A DNA stretch of 26,022 nt from Coptodactyla brooksi (GCA_033557675.1 JAWQRM010000232.1:1-26022); one strand, 5' to 3'; positions 1-10,660 are shown, counted from the stretch's first letter. A program made the numbers and translations. Notes: a model not told the origin generated them from the sequence alone.

Positions 1-694
1 ATAAGATATAGCGCCATCCACAGTCCAAACATTGCGAACACCATAGTCTTCCATTGCCGACCTGAGTGGAAATGCTCTAAGCGCCGTCAGATCCTCTCTG
101 ATAGTTTTACCAGTTCCTTTAAAAATTTTTTTTTGCACGAAAAACCATATTTCTGGCATCGTAGTTTGTAAAGCGAACGATTATTGGTTTTGATTTATCT
201 TTCCTTGATTTTCCCAAGCGATGCACCCGGTCTATGTCCGCTTCTGATAGCTTTAGTTTCAAGTCACCATTAAAAACATTGAGCACAACACGCTTAGGGT
301 CTTAATTCATTTCCTCAGGCAGATTATAAATACGTAGATTCATTCTCCGTCCATATTGCTCCAAGTCATCGACGGGCTTTTCAAGCTGCTTATTTTGTTG
401 TTCTAGCTCCAAACATTTCTCTTCACTCATCTTTAAGCGCACGTTGACATTAGCTACCGCTTTCTTGACTCTACTGAATTCCTGCTCAATAACTTCATTA
501 ATCTTCTCGATGAACTTGCTTATAATTTCATTCAAAAATTCAGGCGAATTAAATAATTCCGCCACAGCCTTTCTCACGTCCAGTTTTTGTGAGCGTGACA
601 TCGACATGCCGGAAACCTGTTTTCGTCCGCTACAATCACTGTAATTTCGGAAATATACTGAATATCTCGGTTCAACAACCAATTTAAACAGCAA
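1..694 (-). pseudogene. LINE (non-LTR retrotransposon) ORF1 relic
   Basis: ORF1 of non-LTR elements encodes an RNA-binding coiled-coil protein that coats the element's RNA. Read leftwards, the relic has a heptad-rich helical region (about 600-380), then the hallmark block YGRRMNLRIYNLPEE (about 345-305), an in-frame TAA at 302-304, and the same frame resuming through IDRVHRLGK and KPIIVRFTNYDARN (about 230-150). The frame is lost in a T-run near 121-134 and recovers in another frame with TIREDLT and VRNVWTVDG near the left edge. The likely start is the Met at about 605 (MSMSRSQ), since upstream residues do not look like the family. ORF2 (endonuclease/RT) would lie to the left, outside the window. 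The exact clade (CR1, Jockey or other) is not resolved. Confidence 0.8.
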
Positions 695-2542
695 ACAAGC
701 CTTTCATGCCCTGCAACTCCTCGGGAGTGTTACAGATACTTTTTAATATTTTAAAATTTTTAAAAATATACGGTGCAGACACTTAAACCACGAACAACAT
801 TCTATAACCGCAGCGATGTACGACACAACTACTCGCCACGCATACCTGAACTCAACCCCAACTCCATATGCAATGCTCTCGACAATTTCCTGCTATAAAG
901 AACATAAACACACACAGTGAAATGTAAACGTGACGTAATTGCAACTCTAGGTACCTATTAGTTTCATGCCTAGCTAATTGTATGCAAAACAACACAGTCG
1001 GCAAAACCGGTGAGGGGGTTTCTCGTGGTCAGTTTTATACTGTACTTCACGATAGAATGACGACAAGAGCGAACAAGACAGGAATATAAAAAAGGAAGAA
1101 ATATACGAATATGGTACTGGTTTTGCGTACTTCTACTATAATTCCTTAGCAGCAACAAATGTATGAGAATTTAAAATTTTCTCACAAACCATCTTCTTAA
1201 TTGATTTGGAACTGATTTGAAACCAAAATGCATAATGAGTTTAAATAGTAATAATAATAAATAATCAATTAAATAACATTTATTTCTTGTCTCTATTTAA
1301 CATTGTATTTATTTACTTGATCGAAACGTAATATCACTTCCTACACGTAAAGAAATCAAAACAGTTTTTCTGTTTTGTGGTCTAAAGTAATATAGAAAGC
1401 CTACACAACTAAATTAAACAATACTTATTTAAATCTTTGTTCTTGAATGACAACTCTTGGTACATTATTGTTTAGGGATAAACACGAGTACTACTGCTGC
1501 TAACTTTATGCGAATGGTATACATAATAAGTAAGAAACAAATAATTTAACTAATGAAAAGTACTCCAATGAATGTATACATTATGTAACACAATTACGCA
1601 CCTCCATTATGATATCTAGTTGCAGCAAATTTGTAATAGCCCAGGAATAAAGTTAGTTGACATTAATACAAGGAGAGCTCCTAAAGTTTCTAGGCGAAGC
1701 ACAATAAAGAGCACGCCGTTGCACCATTTTGCAATATTTACTACAATAGGTACAATAGGTGTATTGTTCGGTGTGACGGTATCGTTAGAGGAATTACGTG
1801 TAATTGCATATCAAGAATATTCCACCTAGACCATCGGTGAACGCTACATTTTTATGAACAATGCGATAGGGACCTATTGATTAATTAGGTTCTAAGAGTA
1901 TCTAATTTTATTAATTGAAAATGTGCAGCACAATAATACAATTGATTAAATAAGAAAAAGGTATATGTAGCTGTTAACAAATAACAAAAAGGCCTTTTAT
2001 TATAGAAAGAGTACTGTAAGAGGTTTTCTGTTTCCACTACGACCTTAGTCGCACTAATTCAACTCATACTTTTTTTAATTACTTTAAGGCCAATGCAAAA
2101 TGTATTTTACTTATGAATTAAAAAGTATTTTTATGATTTCTGCCATAACTATCTACCATACACCACACAGCTCCTTGCGCAAAAGGTATTCAACATATTC
2201 AGTTTGAATAGAGATGAGAGTGTGTTTCAATACAACTTTTACAATTTTTGCTTTGTAGCGTTTTGAAACGCTAGTATTTTAAAGTATTTTATGAGCGAAA
2301 GCAAATTTGGAAGTAATAATTATCTATACGCTAGTTGTTCTATTAATTCCTGCAAGCAATAAGAATAGATTATCACAAAAGCGAGAAGACATATAAATGT
2401 GGCGGTGTGGTAGATCAAGTGCAAGGTTAGGCCTCGATATACACGTACAGTCACAAGTAGGTCGAGAATGCACTAAACAAGCAACGCCAACCGTGACCCA
2501 CCAAGAAGTGCTGATATAGCACCTCATTCACCTCAATTGTTG
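695..2542. other. AT-rich stretch without recognisable genes
   Basis: I see no coherent coding block in any frame. Small open frames here have no family motifs and look like chance. A perfect 8-bp palindrome with a 2-nt spacer lies at 2256-2273. Residual piggyBac sequence could continue a little below 2543, but I could not follow it. Confidence 0.5.
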
Positions 2543-2893
2543 CTATATAAGCGCCGTTAGATTAACAATACAATTTATTTCTTCTGAGGATAAAGTTTTA
2601 CTATCAGAACCTTTGCTTGAGGAAATATAGGCATTGTAAAGGTAGCTATTTCCGTCATCTGTTAAACATTGAATTTTTATTCCGTATTTCCATGGTTTAT
2701 TTGGCACGTACATTCTAAATGAACACCTAAATGTCACGAGCATTTCATCTATTATCATATTGGTAACTGGTAACTGTTTGTTCATGGTGTAATGAAAAAT
2801 GTCCCGACCAGTTTCATCCGTGTTTTCAAAGAAATTAAATTCTCGTTACCAAGTGAATCCTTTTGTATAATACAATAGCCCAATAAATGCTCT
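2543..2893 (-). pseudogene. piggyBac transposase fragment (copy 1)
   Basis: piggyBac transposases cut and paste DNA at TTAA using a DDD catalytic core. The fragment starts with RAFIGLLYY (about 2893-2867), typical of the N-terminal helical region. After a stop and an apparent internal deletion it enters the catalytic-domain block IDEMLVTFR..MYVPNKPWKYGIKI followed by LTDDGNSYLYNAY and KGSD (about 2755-2595). The Asp in LTDD sits where the first catalytic Asp of the family is expected. The remaining acidic motifs are absent. It abuts the end of the gypsy relic (3030), so one element may have landed in or beside the other. It differs in sequence from the 12.4-13.5 kb copy, so it is a separate insertion. 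Confidence 0.75.
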
Positions 2894-3029
2894 AAGCAGC
2901 AGAATAGCAGTACATTTGAAGCAAGGATGACCTTAAGCAGGAGATGATTCTACATCAAGGAGATGTAAAATGGAGATGTAGAATATATATTATGATTTAT
3001 CTTCTAATATACAATAACTAATTTAATCT

Positions 3030-4220
3030 GCATGCACCACTCTAATCATTTATTACAATTTTATAACCTAAAGGACAAAGTACATCTACAATCGCCTCTG
3101 GAAGCCATTTAATGTAATTTTTAAAAATATCTGTATATAATATTTTCTCACCCATCTTATAGCTTACACCTTAAATTATTCACTTACAATTATTCACACA
3201 TTTTTTATTTCGTTACTTGTTTTGTTTCTTTTTTGTTTCAGTTATAACTTATAACGGAAATTATAAGTTTCATTTTTTGGTAATTCAAATGTAACTGATT
3301 TTCTGTTGTTCAGCTTATCGAGTTCCCAACGAAGTAAAAAATTAAATATTAATTCGGCAGGTGTTTGCCCAGTTACAGTCGAAGGTGTGTTTCGATAATG
3401 AATTAAAAATGTAAATATCTTCTGCTTTATTAAAAAATTGATTTATCTTTTATCGATAAGAAACATTTTGAAAGCTTTTTGAACTGTTTGTACCGCTCTG
3501 TCTGCAGCTCCACTTCTTGGTGGATGACACGGTGGAGAATAAGTTAATTGAATGTCACTATTTTCACAAAAGCTTTTTAACTTATGTAGTTAATTAGAGA
3601 ACCATTATTGTAAACTACTGTCCTTGGCAACCCAAATATAATCCATACGTTTTTAAATTTCTCTAATATGGCTTAATATTATCATTTAATTAAATTAACT
3701 TAGTATAATTTAATATTAGAAATGTATGTGCACCAAAATAAAATAGTTCTAAATGTATCCATTCAAAAGGCCTTTTTGATTCAGGGCATAGTATATGGTT
3801 TTTTATTTTTAAGATTAACAGTTTGTTGACAAGGTAAACACCGTTTCATAAAATTCTCTATATCGGTATCTATGTTTTTCTAAGTTATTCTATGTTTCGG
3901 AGTGGTACCAATGTAACAAATTTAATATATTATTCTGACAGCAAAATGGTATTACTATTCTATCCCCATAGCATAAACAATTATCGTCTATTAAAATTGT
4001 AATAATATTTTAGTTCCTTATTAATTTTATTAGGCCAACCATATTTTACATATTTGAATAAATGTTTTAAAATATGATCACTTTAAAGTATTTTTGTGTA
4101 TTATCGTGAAGTCATACATTGACAACATTACTACCAATCTGTGTAGGTGTGAAGCGGCTACTGCTGGCATATTTTTATGTAGACTAAAAATATGCTTTAA
4201 TGGTTAGCGGTCCGAATGAA
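3030..4220 (-). pseudogene. Ty3/gypsy pol relic: end of RNase H and integrase
   Basis: This continues the pol relic downstream of the RNase H block at 4221-4436. Reading leftwards: PLKHIF..AASHLHRL (about 4205-4110), the tail of RNase H. Then RIVIPF..NILNLLHWYHSE (about 3960-3890), matching the zinc-binding H-H region of integrase. Then DIENFMKRCLPCQQ (C-C part, about 3860-3820), and GLPRTVVYNNGS and SPPCHPPRSGAADRAVQTV in the catalytic core (about 3650-3490). The core Asp of the usual DNGS is Asn here. Then HYRNTPSTVTGQTPAELIF (about 3405-3350) and a GPY/F-type C-terminal module with KWLPEAIV..CPLGYKI (about 3120-3070). Many stops and frameshifts make it non-functional. No LTR could be assigned. 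Confidence 0.85.
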
Positions 4221-4436
4221 TTACTTTTTCCCGTAAATGTGTTTATGAAATTTTTTGAAATGTAATTGTGAATAATTCGCTTTAGCTGGAGTTAGAGAAC
4301 ACGTTGCAAATAACACAGACTTCTCCTTTCCATGTACTAAATGTGGTGAAATGGCTGCAATACCATATGAGCTTGCATTACAAGAGACTATTATAGGTTT
4401 ATAAGGATCATACATTTCTAGTATGTTATTACTCAA
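4221..4436 (-). pseudogene. Ty3/gypsy RNase H block (open 71-codon piece)
   Basis: This is the longest open piece of the gypsy pol relic. RNase H removes the RNA strand during reverse transcription. The motif YDPYKPIIVSCNASSYGIAA is the family's first acidic motif, where SCDAS is expected; the catalytic Asp is replaced by Asn. LTPAKANYSQL and KKFHKHIYGKK follow in the expected order, the latter being the 'KF..YLYGR' boundary to the connection domain. The upstream RT continues in a shifted frame. With the Asp lost, this copy could not supply RNase H activity. Confidence 0.88.
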
Positions 4437-5160
4437 CAGTAAGTCTTTATTTGTCTAGAAGCTATTCTTGCATTCATCAGTCTAATTAAATCACAATTTT
4501 TTTTAGTAAATTGTATAATGATTTTAACTTAGAGCTTATATTTGGAATAAAATTACCATAATAGTTTAAAAGCCCTAAATCTGATCGAAATTGTTTTAAA
4601 TTTCTAGGCTCTGGAACATTTTTTATCACGTCTACTTTTACTTACTTACTCGATTACATGTTACAAAGTCAAGTTTACATTATACTTATTTAAACGCTCT
4701 AGGATGTGCACTATTGACTTTACAATCTGGAAATTCTTACCTTCAATTAATATATCGTCAAGACAACACTTCAGCATTTGCTATTGGCAATACCACACAA
4801 TGGCAATGCCAAAACTGGCAATGCCAAAACAAAGCCTTGTAAATCTATACAACTATTTAAATGTATTAATTGTTAAATATCTTTGTGAATTTTCCTCCAC
4901 TTCCAGTTGTTGTTAAACCCCCGTTAAATCAAGGGTTCAAAAAACATGACAATTTGTAAACATTCACCTCTATGTCGCCTGCCACCCTAACTGTTTGACC
5001 GGTTTGTACCTGCAATTTACATTGTGTATTAATCAATGGTATATCAGAAAACCATTAATTCCTGAATGTACTGCACCGGCTCCTCTCCTGACTTCATCTG
5101 TCATGCCATCTGTCATCCCTTCCTCGTCTTCCGTCATCCTTTCCTTCTCGCATCGCATAC
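4437..5160 (-). pseudogene. Ty3/gypsy protease-to-RT relic
   Basis: Leftwards: QTGQTVRVAGDIEVNV (about 5010-4960) resembles the link between aspartic protease and RT. YRFTRLCFGIAS (about 4850-4815) is the fingers/palm block before the active site. CCLDDILIEGKN (about 4775-4740) is RT motif C: the usual YLDD is CLDD, with both Asp kept. NLKQFRSDLGLLNYYGNFIPN (about 4610-4545) is the thumb region, and PLYNLLKKN-like sequence runs into RNase H. A perfect 15-bp tandem duplication at 4801-4830 repeats the FGIAS codons. Most of the protease and the first RT motifs appear deleted. Confidence 0.82.
4801..4830. repeat. 15-bp perfect tandem duplication in RT relic
   Basis: The unit TGGCAATGCCAAAAC occurs twice head to tail (4801-4815, 4816-4830). 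On the minus strand it duplicates five codons (FGIAS) just before the RT active-site block of the gypsy relic. Confidence 0.95.
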
Positions 5161-5794
5161 ACTGAATGGAGTTTTACATTATTAACTGCCAGGGCTAGTT
5201 CTAAACTGAGTGACATTGCGTAAGATGATTCAAGTGTTAAATCCGCTTTGTTTAATAATTCGGTTTCAATTATGGAATTATGAATTCCACAAACGAATCT
5301 ATCTCGGATTGCTTGCCCTAGAAAGGTACCAAATTCGCACGTTTGTGCTAGAGATTTCAGATTGATTTAAACAATTTGTACCGTTCTGCTATAATATTAC
5401 GTGTCGTTTGGAAATGTTCTTTTAACAAAGCTCTTTAAACGTTTTTGTTGTAGAGGTCCACTGGGCTCAGCAAGGACTTGCACGTATCAGTCCCCAGCAA
5501 AGTGATAAAGAGCGATACCTCTTTGGCTGTAGCGATGCCGTTGATAATGTAAAATTGTTTTATCCTCTCCATATAGGCTTTGAAGTCGGCTTCAGGGACA
5601 AAATTGTCAATCGAACCGATGAGCGCCACGTTTGCCGCAAACCACACTTCGTATTCTTTTTCATGTTTCTGTTCCTTTTTTCTCAATAAGGACTCTAGAT
5701 TTCTTATTTTTATCCTTTTCTTTTGTTTTTTATCCTCGTCGCCAAGTTTAAAAAACATAATGAAGCGTGGAATGCCCTCCATAAAATTGAACAC
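5161..5794 (-). pseudogene. Ty3/gypsy gag relic
   Basis: Gag builds the virus-like particle that carries the retrotransposon RNA. An open piece (5435-5794) holds a charged segment and then IGSIDNFVPEADFKAYMERI..FYIINGI.. and a TLLG..SLLSPVD block, which match the conserved start of gypsy capsid. In a shifted frame further left (about 5340-5170) come CEFGTFLGQAIRDRFVCGI and LLNKADLTLESSYAMSLSLELA, the normal continuation of capsid. No CCHC knuckle is visible before the pol relic. The likely start is near the MALIGS-like position (about 5640, here VALIGS). The charged upstream stretch is unusual and may be foreign sequence. Confidence 0.8.
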
Positions 5795-6089
5795 CGAATT
5801 CGTATAATTTTATCCTTCTCACAAGTAGTGCAGAAGACAAAGTACTGCAACACTGAATCTATTTTAAGAGGCATCATTGAAGATATTCGTACGCAGATAA
5901 GTAGTAAAATATGAAATTATTCGATTTCATCTAATTGTATGATTTTATTTTTAATTAAAATATCCAATTTTTTCGAGCTCGCGTCGAAAAAATCCTTAAT
6001 CCCCTTTCCATCGCTGCTGTCGAACAACAAGGTATGACATTGGCTGATGACATTTTCGGGATTTTTGACATGAATAGAGCTAATGATGA

Positions 6090-6960
6090 TTGCACAACTG
6101 CACAGTTAAATTATTGCACAATTAAATTCATCTTTCCCTGTTATAAAATTTACTTATGAAATGGAGAACAATATGACACATTACCGTTTCTAGACACCTT
6201 AGTTATTAGAAATAACAATAGATTAGAATTTTATGTGTTTAGAAAAAATACTGCTACAAGTAGGTATATTCCTGCAGACTCCTGTAATTGTGTCCAACAA
6301 AAAATGGCTAGCTTACATTTTCTGGTGCATCGTTTAGTGCACACTCCACTTAATTCAATGAAGTATAACAAAGAGAGAGACCATATTAGGAATATAGTCA
6401 CTACCAACGGATATAATAATAGACTGGAAAATAAGTTGATTAACCGATGTAAATTCAAGAAAACCTTGCATGATACCTACCACTTTTTTACAACAAGAAC
6501 AGAATACTGTTCTTGTTGTGAAATTCAATAGAGGCCTTCCAAATTTTTTTAATCAAGTAGACATAGGTCAAATAACACATTAAAACGTTGTTAGGAAATT
6601 CAAAAGATAAAACAAATACGTTGGAAAAAAGTGGTATATATGAAGTGAGTTGCATGAATTGCGAGAAAAACTGCATTGGTCAAACAAAAACATCTTTAAA
6701 AACAAGATTTAAAGAGCACCTGGCTCACCTGAAGTACGGTCGTATAGAAAAGCCCAGTGTAGCCTAGCATGCTCTTAAGAACGATCATAGAATTAGTGTG
6801 GAAAGTGTGAAATTACTTAAAAATGTGTCCAATAATAGATTCTTGGATGGGTTTGAGAGTTTGGAGATCGTAAAACTCAATTAAAAGAGACATGGGAATG
6901 ATACCGGTCAGCCCTCTGTATTATTTAACTGACAAATAAGTGCAAATCGGGAATGATTAA
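6090..6960 (+). pseudogene. Penelope-like element 1: RT C-terminus and GIY-YIG region
   Basis: Penelope-like elements encode a reverse transcriptase fused to a GIY-YIG endonuclease. From about 6100 the text reads NCTIKFIF.., then LPFLDTLVIRNNNRLEFYVFRK (about 6185-6245), the block following RT motif C. An open frame follows to 6531. After a frame break the endonuclease region begins with SGIYEVSCMNCEKNCIGQT (about 6630-6687), KTRFKEHLAHLK, an in-frame TAG at 6765-6767, then HALKNDHRIS and LDGFESLEIVKLN. In the endonuclease the second motif reads CIGQT where YIGQT is usual. The RT palm (motifs A-C) is missing, so this is a 5'-truncated copy. A perfect palindrome at 6490-6519 sits where the frame breaks. 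Confidence 0.85.
6490..6519. repeat. Perfect palindrome, 13-bp arms, 4-nt spacer
   Basis: Arms 6490-6502 (ACAACAAGAACAG) and 6507-6519, spacer AATA. It lies at the frame break between the RT and GIY-YIG parts of PLE 1, as expected for a template-switch insertion. Confidence 0.95.
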
Positions 6961-7148
6961 CGGGTATCGGTTTAGAAAAGGTCAAGCCAGAACAAAGAAA
7001 GCACTTTATGGTCTCGGAACTGGTCACGCTAAAAAATCTGTTATATAAGTAAGTATAGCCTTGTAGTCCTTTATTTCGTGAGCTCCCGAAGAACGCGTCG
7101 AGCAATTTGATAAAAAAAACTGTTGTTTTGATGAAATGGCAACCAGTG

Positions 7149-7560
7149 ATGAAGATTTTAGAAGTCGATCTTAATATGCCAGAAGATTTATGTGATCACT
7201 ATAATAATTTTCCTCCTCTACCTATACATTAAAAACCACCCGGATGTTTTATTTCTAAATTACTATGCACTTCAGAAGATAAAAAATCATACGTGACACA
7301 TCACGTTTATAAAACAAGTTTTACAATTAGGAGTTAAATTAACATGGATTCATCGGATACTAAAATACAAGCTTAAGTTAAGGGAACTCATTTTCCTAAA
7401 TACCCAATTTTGAAGGAAAGCAACCAATGAATTTGATAAAAGTTTATTTAAATTGATAATTAGCGCAAGCTTCGATAAAGTCATATCAAACGATAGAAAG
7501 AAACAAAAATAAAAATCTTTATTTGTAACAATTGGTCTCGTCTTCAATCAGTCTTATCTC
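7149..7560 (+). pseudogene. Protein-primed family B DNA polymerase relic (Polinton/Maverick type)
   Basis: These polymerases replicate the DNA of Polintons and related large elements or viruses from a protein primer. Visible blocks in order: ILEVDLNMPEDL..HYNNFPPLP (about 7155-7230), matching 'Y-LEVDL-yP--LHD-HndyPLAPE'; EDKKSYVTHHVY (about 7278-7312); QLGVKLTWIHRILKYK (about 7330-7378); then, after an in-frame TGA, RKATNEFDKSLFKLI followed by SASFDKV (about 7410-7485). The last is the position of the KxxxNSxYG palm motif, here K-LII-SAS-FDK, so degenerate. Stops and a frameshift interrupt it. No capsid, integrase or protease partner is seen nearby, so it is an isolated fragment. Whether it came from a Polinton or an integrated adintovirus-like genome cannot be told. 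Confidence 0.75.
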
Positions 7561-7629
7561 GTATTGCTACCGGCCATTATGAAAATTTAGTTGTTATTGC
7601 TATCATGTCTAATTGTAAGAGAGAAGTTA

Positions 7630-9249
7630 AATGAAGAGAACGGAATATTTAATGTAGGATGGCAGTAAGATTTTTTTTGCTCCTGTCAAAGATAAAAGGG
7701 TGTGTTTGTGGTGCAATGCAGTTTAAACTACTTTGAAAAAAGGAAATGCAAATAAACACTATTTGATTCATAAAGAACATAAATATTTCAATCTAGAAGG
7801 TGAATCTCGACAAGCTGTACTTCAAAAATTGAAGAATAAAAAGCATCATTGAAAAGCACCAATGAAAAGGATCAACAGGCATCGTTTAGTGCTTTTGTAA
7901 AAAAATAATACCACTGCAGTTGATATTATTTACAAAATAGCCATATACTTGGAACAAGGAGCAAACCATTTAGTTACGTAGAAATAATTAAAGTATATAT
8001 TGTTGAAGTAGTGGGTATGTTAGATCCCGAAAAAGTTGGTAAATACAAACAGCTGCCTCTTTCAAGAAGAACTATAACAGATCAACAGCACGAATTAGCT
8101 TAAAATGCAACAGAGCAACTTCGTTTAAGTATCCAAAATGAGGATGTTTATTTTTCAATCGCTTTGGATGAAAGCACTGGTAAAACTGACTCGGCGCAAG
8201 CTTTATTCGTTTAAACCTTCAGAGAAGTGTCTCATCGATTCCAATTAAATGTCAATAATTTAGTCAGTGTCTGCACTGATGGCGCACTTTCCATGAGAGG
8301 TAAAAAAAGGATTCATTGCTTTATTAAAAAAGGAAAACTTAAACTTGAAAAATTGATATCATTTCACTGCCTTTTGCATCAACAAAATCTGTGCGTAAAA
8401 TCCACCATTTTGCAAGACGCTCTCGATAAAACTATTTGTGGTTGTCTTTAACTTTAAGACGACACGTTTTAAACTTTTATCAAGAATAAGGAAAACACAT
8501 AGTTTTCACCCATTCCAATTTTTAATCCAACAATTTTCATCCAAAATTCTTCATCCATCAGATGAAGAATTTTGCAGAGACATTACATTTTTGTCTGATA
8601 TTATGAGAAAGTAAAACAATTTAAACATTTGCCCGCAAGGCAAAACTAAGTATATATATGAAATGGGGCAAAAGATCCAAGCATTTCGAAAAAAATAATA
8701 TTTTTCAAAACATTGGTCTCTCGCTCAGATATATCTGCAGAACATTTCCCGCAGCTAACATAAATGTTGAATGAACAGAAACGTGAGAATAAAATATTCC
8801 ATTCCAATATGTAGGTGTCTTGGAATCTTTAATATAAGAACATACTGAAAGATTTTCAGATTTTGACGAGTACACATGGGGTATTTGAACCACATTTAGT
8901 AGATAGATCATTTGTAGGCTCATACGGAACTACAAATAGGAATAATTGAGTTCGGAGAAGACAGTATCCTCAAATCCCTTTTTGACGCTAAAAAGGATTT
9001 CATAAAAATCCGAAAAAATGCTGTTGAATATCCATGCCTACGAGGGCATGCACGTCGTTTACTTTCCTGCTTTGGAAGTACTTATTGCTGCTGGTCAACA
9101 TTTTTTTTCCATGACAAAAATTAAAACTAGTTTAAGAACGCAAATTACAGATGCTCGTTTAGAGAAGCAATTAAGGCTGCACGTTACAAAGCTTGATCCA
9201 AATATTCAACTACTTGCAAGCAAACAACAATTGCAAATATCCCACTGAC
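7630..9249 (+). pseudogene. hAT-superfamily transposase relic (BED finger, GTF2IRD2/ZBED-like type)
   Basis: hAT transposases excise and insert DNA with an RNase H-like fold and an all-alpha insertion, and dimerise through a C-terminal helix. In order: BED-type finger with VCLWCNA and HYLIHKEH (about 7700-7770); QLPLSRRTITDQQHELA (about 8050-8100); NEDVYFSIALDEST with the first acidic residue at 8167-8169; NNLVSVCTDGALSMRGK with the second Asp at 8278-8280; FHCLLHQQNLC (about 8362-8395); FPQLT after SRSDISAEH (about 8715-8760); and the C-terminal block FSMTKIKTSLRTQITDARLE..LRLHVT (about 9105-9190). The frame changes several times, with stops. Full family length is about 550-650 residues, so most of the gene is represented. 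Terminal inverted repeats were not identified. Confidence 0.88.
8543..8573. repeat. Perfect palindrome, 13-bp arms, 5-nt spacer, inside hAT relic
   Basis: Arms 8543-8555 and 8561-8573 (GATGAAGAATTTT), spacer CATCA. The right arm is the expected coding text (SDEEFCRD). The left arm is its inverted copy and does not fit the protein. Confidence 0.95.
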
Positions 9250-10239
9250 TTAAATTTTCAATTGGATTTTGAATTAACTGTAAGTCTTGCTGTTAGTTTT
9301 TTATGACTTAATATTATTATTTTTCTATTGTATTTCTTTATTGTTTTGCTTTACTATTTTTATTTTAGGTGATATTTAAATACCTATGTAGTTGTCTATT
9401 TAAAAAATTAAAGATTAATGTTATAACAAGGTATTCACATATTTTACAATATGGATGTAAGTACAAGAAGGATGTGAATACATCCTTATGTGAATACAAA
9501 AATATTTTATATTCCAGCTTTTTATGTTAAATAACAAATAAATGACTTTTTTATATCATTTCTACATAATCCAATAAATTGATATAACTATGATAATTCC
9601 ACAAAAGTTGCATTTGTGGGTATCAACTTACGCGACCTCCATTATTACTGCCTAATGTAAATGTGACCTCTAAGGGTAAAAAGTGGCCCCTAGATATTTT
9701 ATACAACAGAACATTTAGAATGAGTACATTTCAAAAAATCATCATATACTCCAATACAACCAACAAAGTTTCGCAAAACTCCAACGATGATAAAAGTTAT
9801 ATTTTTCCCAAAACATCGACCATAACTCTCACATGGGGCCATTGTAGAATTAAGAATAAGTTTAATGTTTTATAGTAGCAGTATTGGATTATGTATGTAG
9901 GTATCTTAATAAAAAAAAGACAACAAAAGAATTTGAGATTTTAATTCTCCTCCGTTTCCCTACCGCTTAAAAGCTCGATCATTTATCCGATCCTTGGTTA
10001 TACAGTTCACCGATGAGAATTATGACGCGTCACTTCCTGCATCGGGACTGCGGTTTTGACCCAATCGACCTACTCTCATTAAATCCCCATCTGAAATTTC
10101 AACGCCGACTGATAATACGATTTTGTGACCAGGACGATAACCGGTAGCAGCTAGATAGGACGATAAAAAAGGTACACTATTTAAAACTGAACAAAGGCAT
10201 TAATATTACACGGTCTGCGTGCGCAGAAATTAAACGCCG
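9250..10239. other. Spacer with nested palindrome, no recognisable gene
   Basis: Mostly AT-rich. A nested hairpin lies at 9431-9497: outer arms of 11 bp (9431-9441, 9487-9497) enclose AAGGATGT/ACATCCTT (9468-9475, 9480-9487) with a GAAT spacer. An open stretch at 9663-9875 has no family motif. Base composition becomes more GC-rich after about 9950, towards the CpG island. Confidence 0.5.
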
Positions 10240-10660
10240 GATCTTGCCGTCTATGTCATCACGTCCCGCCCCGCCGCAAGACCGGAAAATTCGCGGACAT
10301 CGAATGCCCTCTACGTCCTGTCCCGCCGCTATCTTATCTCTGCGCATACGCCCCCGCCACCCAATCAATGCTCTTTACTATCTTGTCTTTGCGCCCCTCC
10401 AATCTAGAACTCTCCAATCAGAGCGCCTCGCCGCCATCGCCATTTTGTCTCCACGCCCCCAATCTAGAACCCCCCAATCAGAGCGATGCGCTCCTACGCG
10501 AGGTTCGCCAATCTAAGTGCACCTAACCCCTGCTGCCGCCCCCCCCCAGTCCAGAACCCTCCAATGAGAGAGCCACGACCTCTACCACGCCGCCCCAGAA
10601 CTGCTGGGGTTTTGAATTTCCCGCGCTGGCCAGCAGTGCTTGTGACGTCATAAGAAAATA
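10240..10660. promoter_or_regulatory. CpG-rich island with CCAAT-box array and CRE palindrome; candidate promoter
   Basis: The block is strikingly GC- and CpG-rich against AT-rich flanks. It holds at least seven CCAAT pentamers on the plus strand between 10355 and 10567, a palindromic CRE (TGACGTCA) at about 10643-10650, an ATGGCGGCGATGGCGGC-like YY1-type motif on the minus strand near 10430-10447, and an NRF1-like TGCGCACGCA on the minus strand near 10215. CCAAT, CRE, NRF1 and YY1 sites cluster in CpG-type Pol II promoters. The minus-strand ATTGG orientation would suit a transcript leaving leftwards, but a TATA-like TTTTTATACC at about 10662 could serve rightward transcription. No exon could be recognised on either side. 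An alternative is the LTR or promoter of an unrecognised element. Confidence 0.45.
10383..10572. repeat. About 60-bp diverged tandem repeats carrying paired CCAAT boxes
   Basis: Two clear copies have the core CCAATCTAGAAC followed by CCAATCAGAGCG (10399-10425 and 10459-10485, 60-bp period, with matching TTGTCT..GCCCC upstream). A third, weaker copy (about 10546-10572) reads CCAGTCCAGAAC..CCAATGAGAG. Each unit has two CCAAT-type boxes about 14 bp apart. Confidence 0.85.

Noticed and set aside
4466..4486. CTGATGA on the minus strand as another hammerhead
   Set aside because: No stem II or GAAA follows; it lies in the gypsy RNase H/RT junction.
5580..5914. Plus-strand open frames opposite the gypsy gag
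   Set aside because: They are largely antisense to the gag relic, whose motifs are clear on the minus strand.
6039..6050. CTGATGA at 6040 on the plus strand as a hammerhead
   Set aside because: The following bases do not form stem II and no GAAA is placed after it.
10177..10516. Overlapping open frames in the CpG island on both strands
   Set aside because: High GC removes stop codons; Arg/Pro-rich products show no family features.
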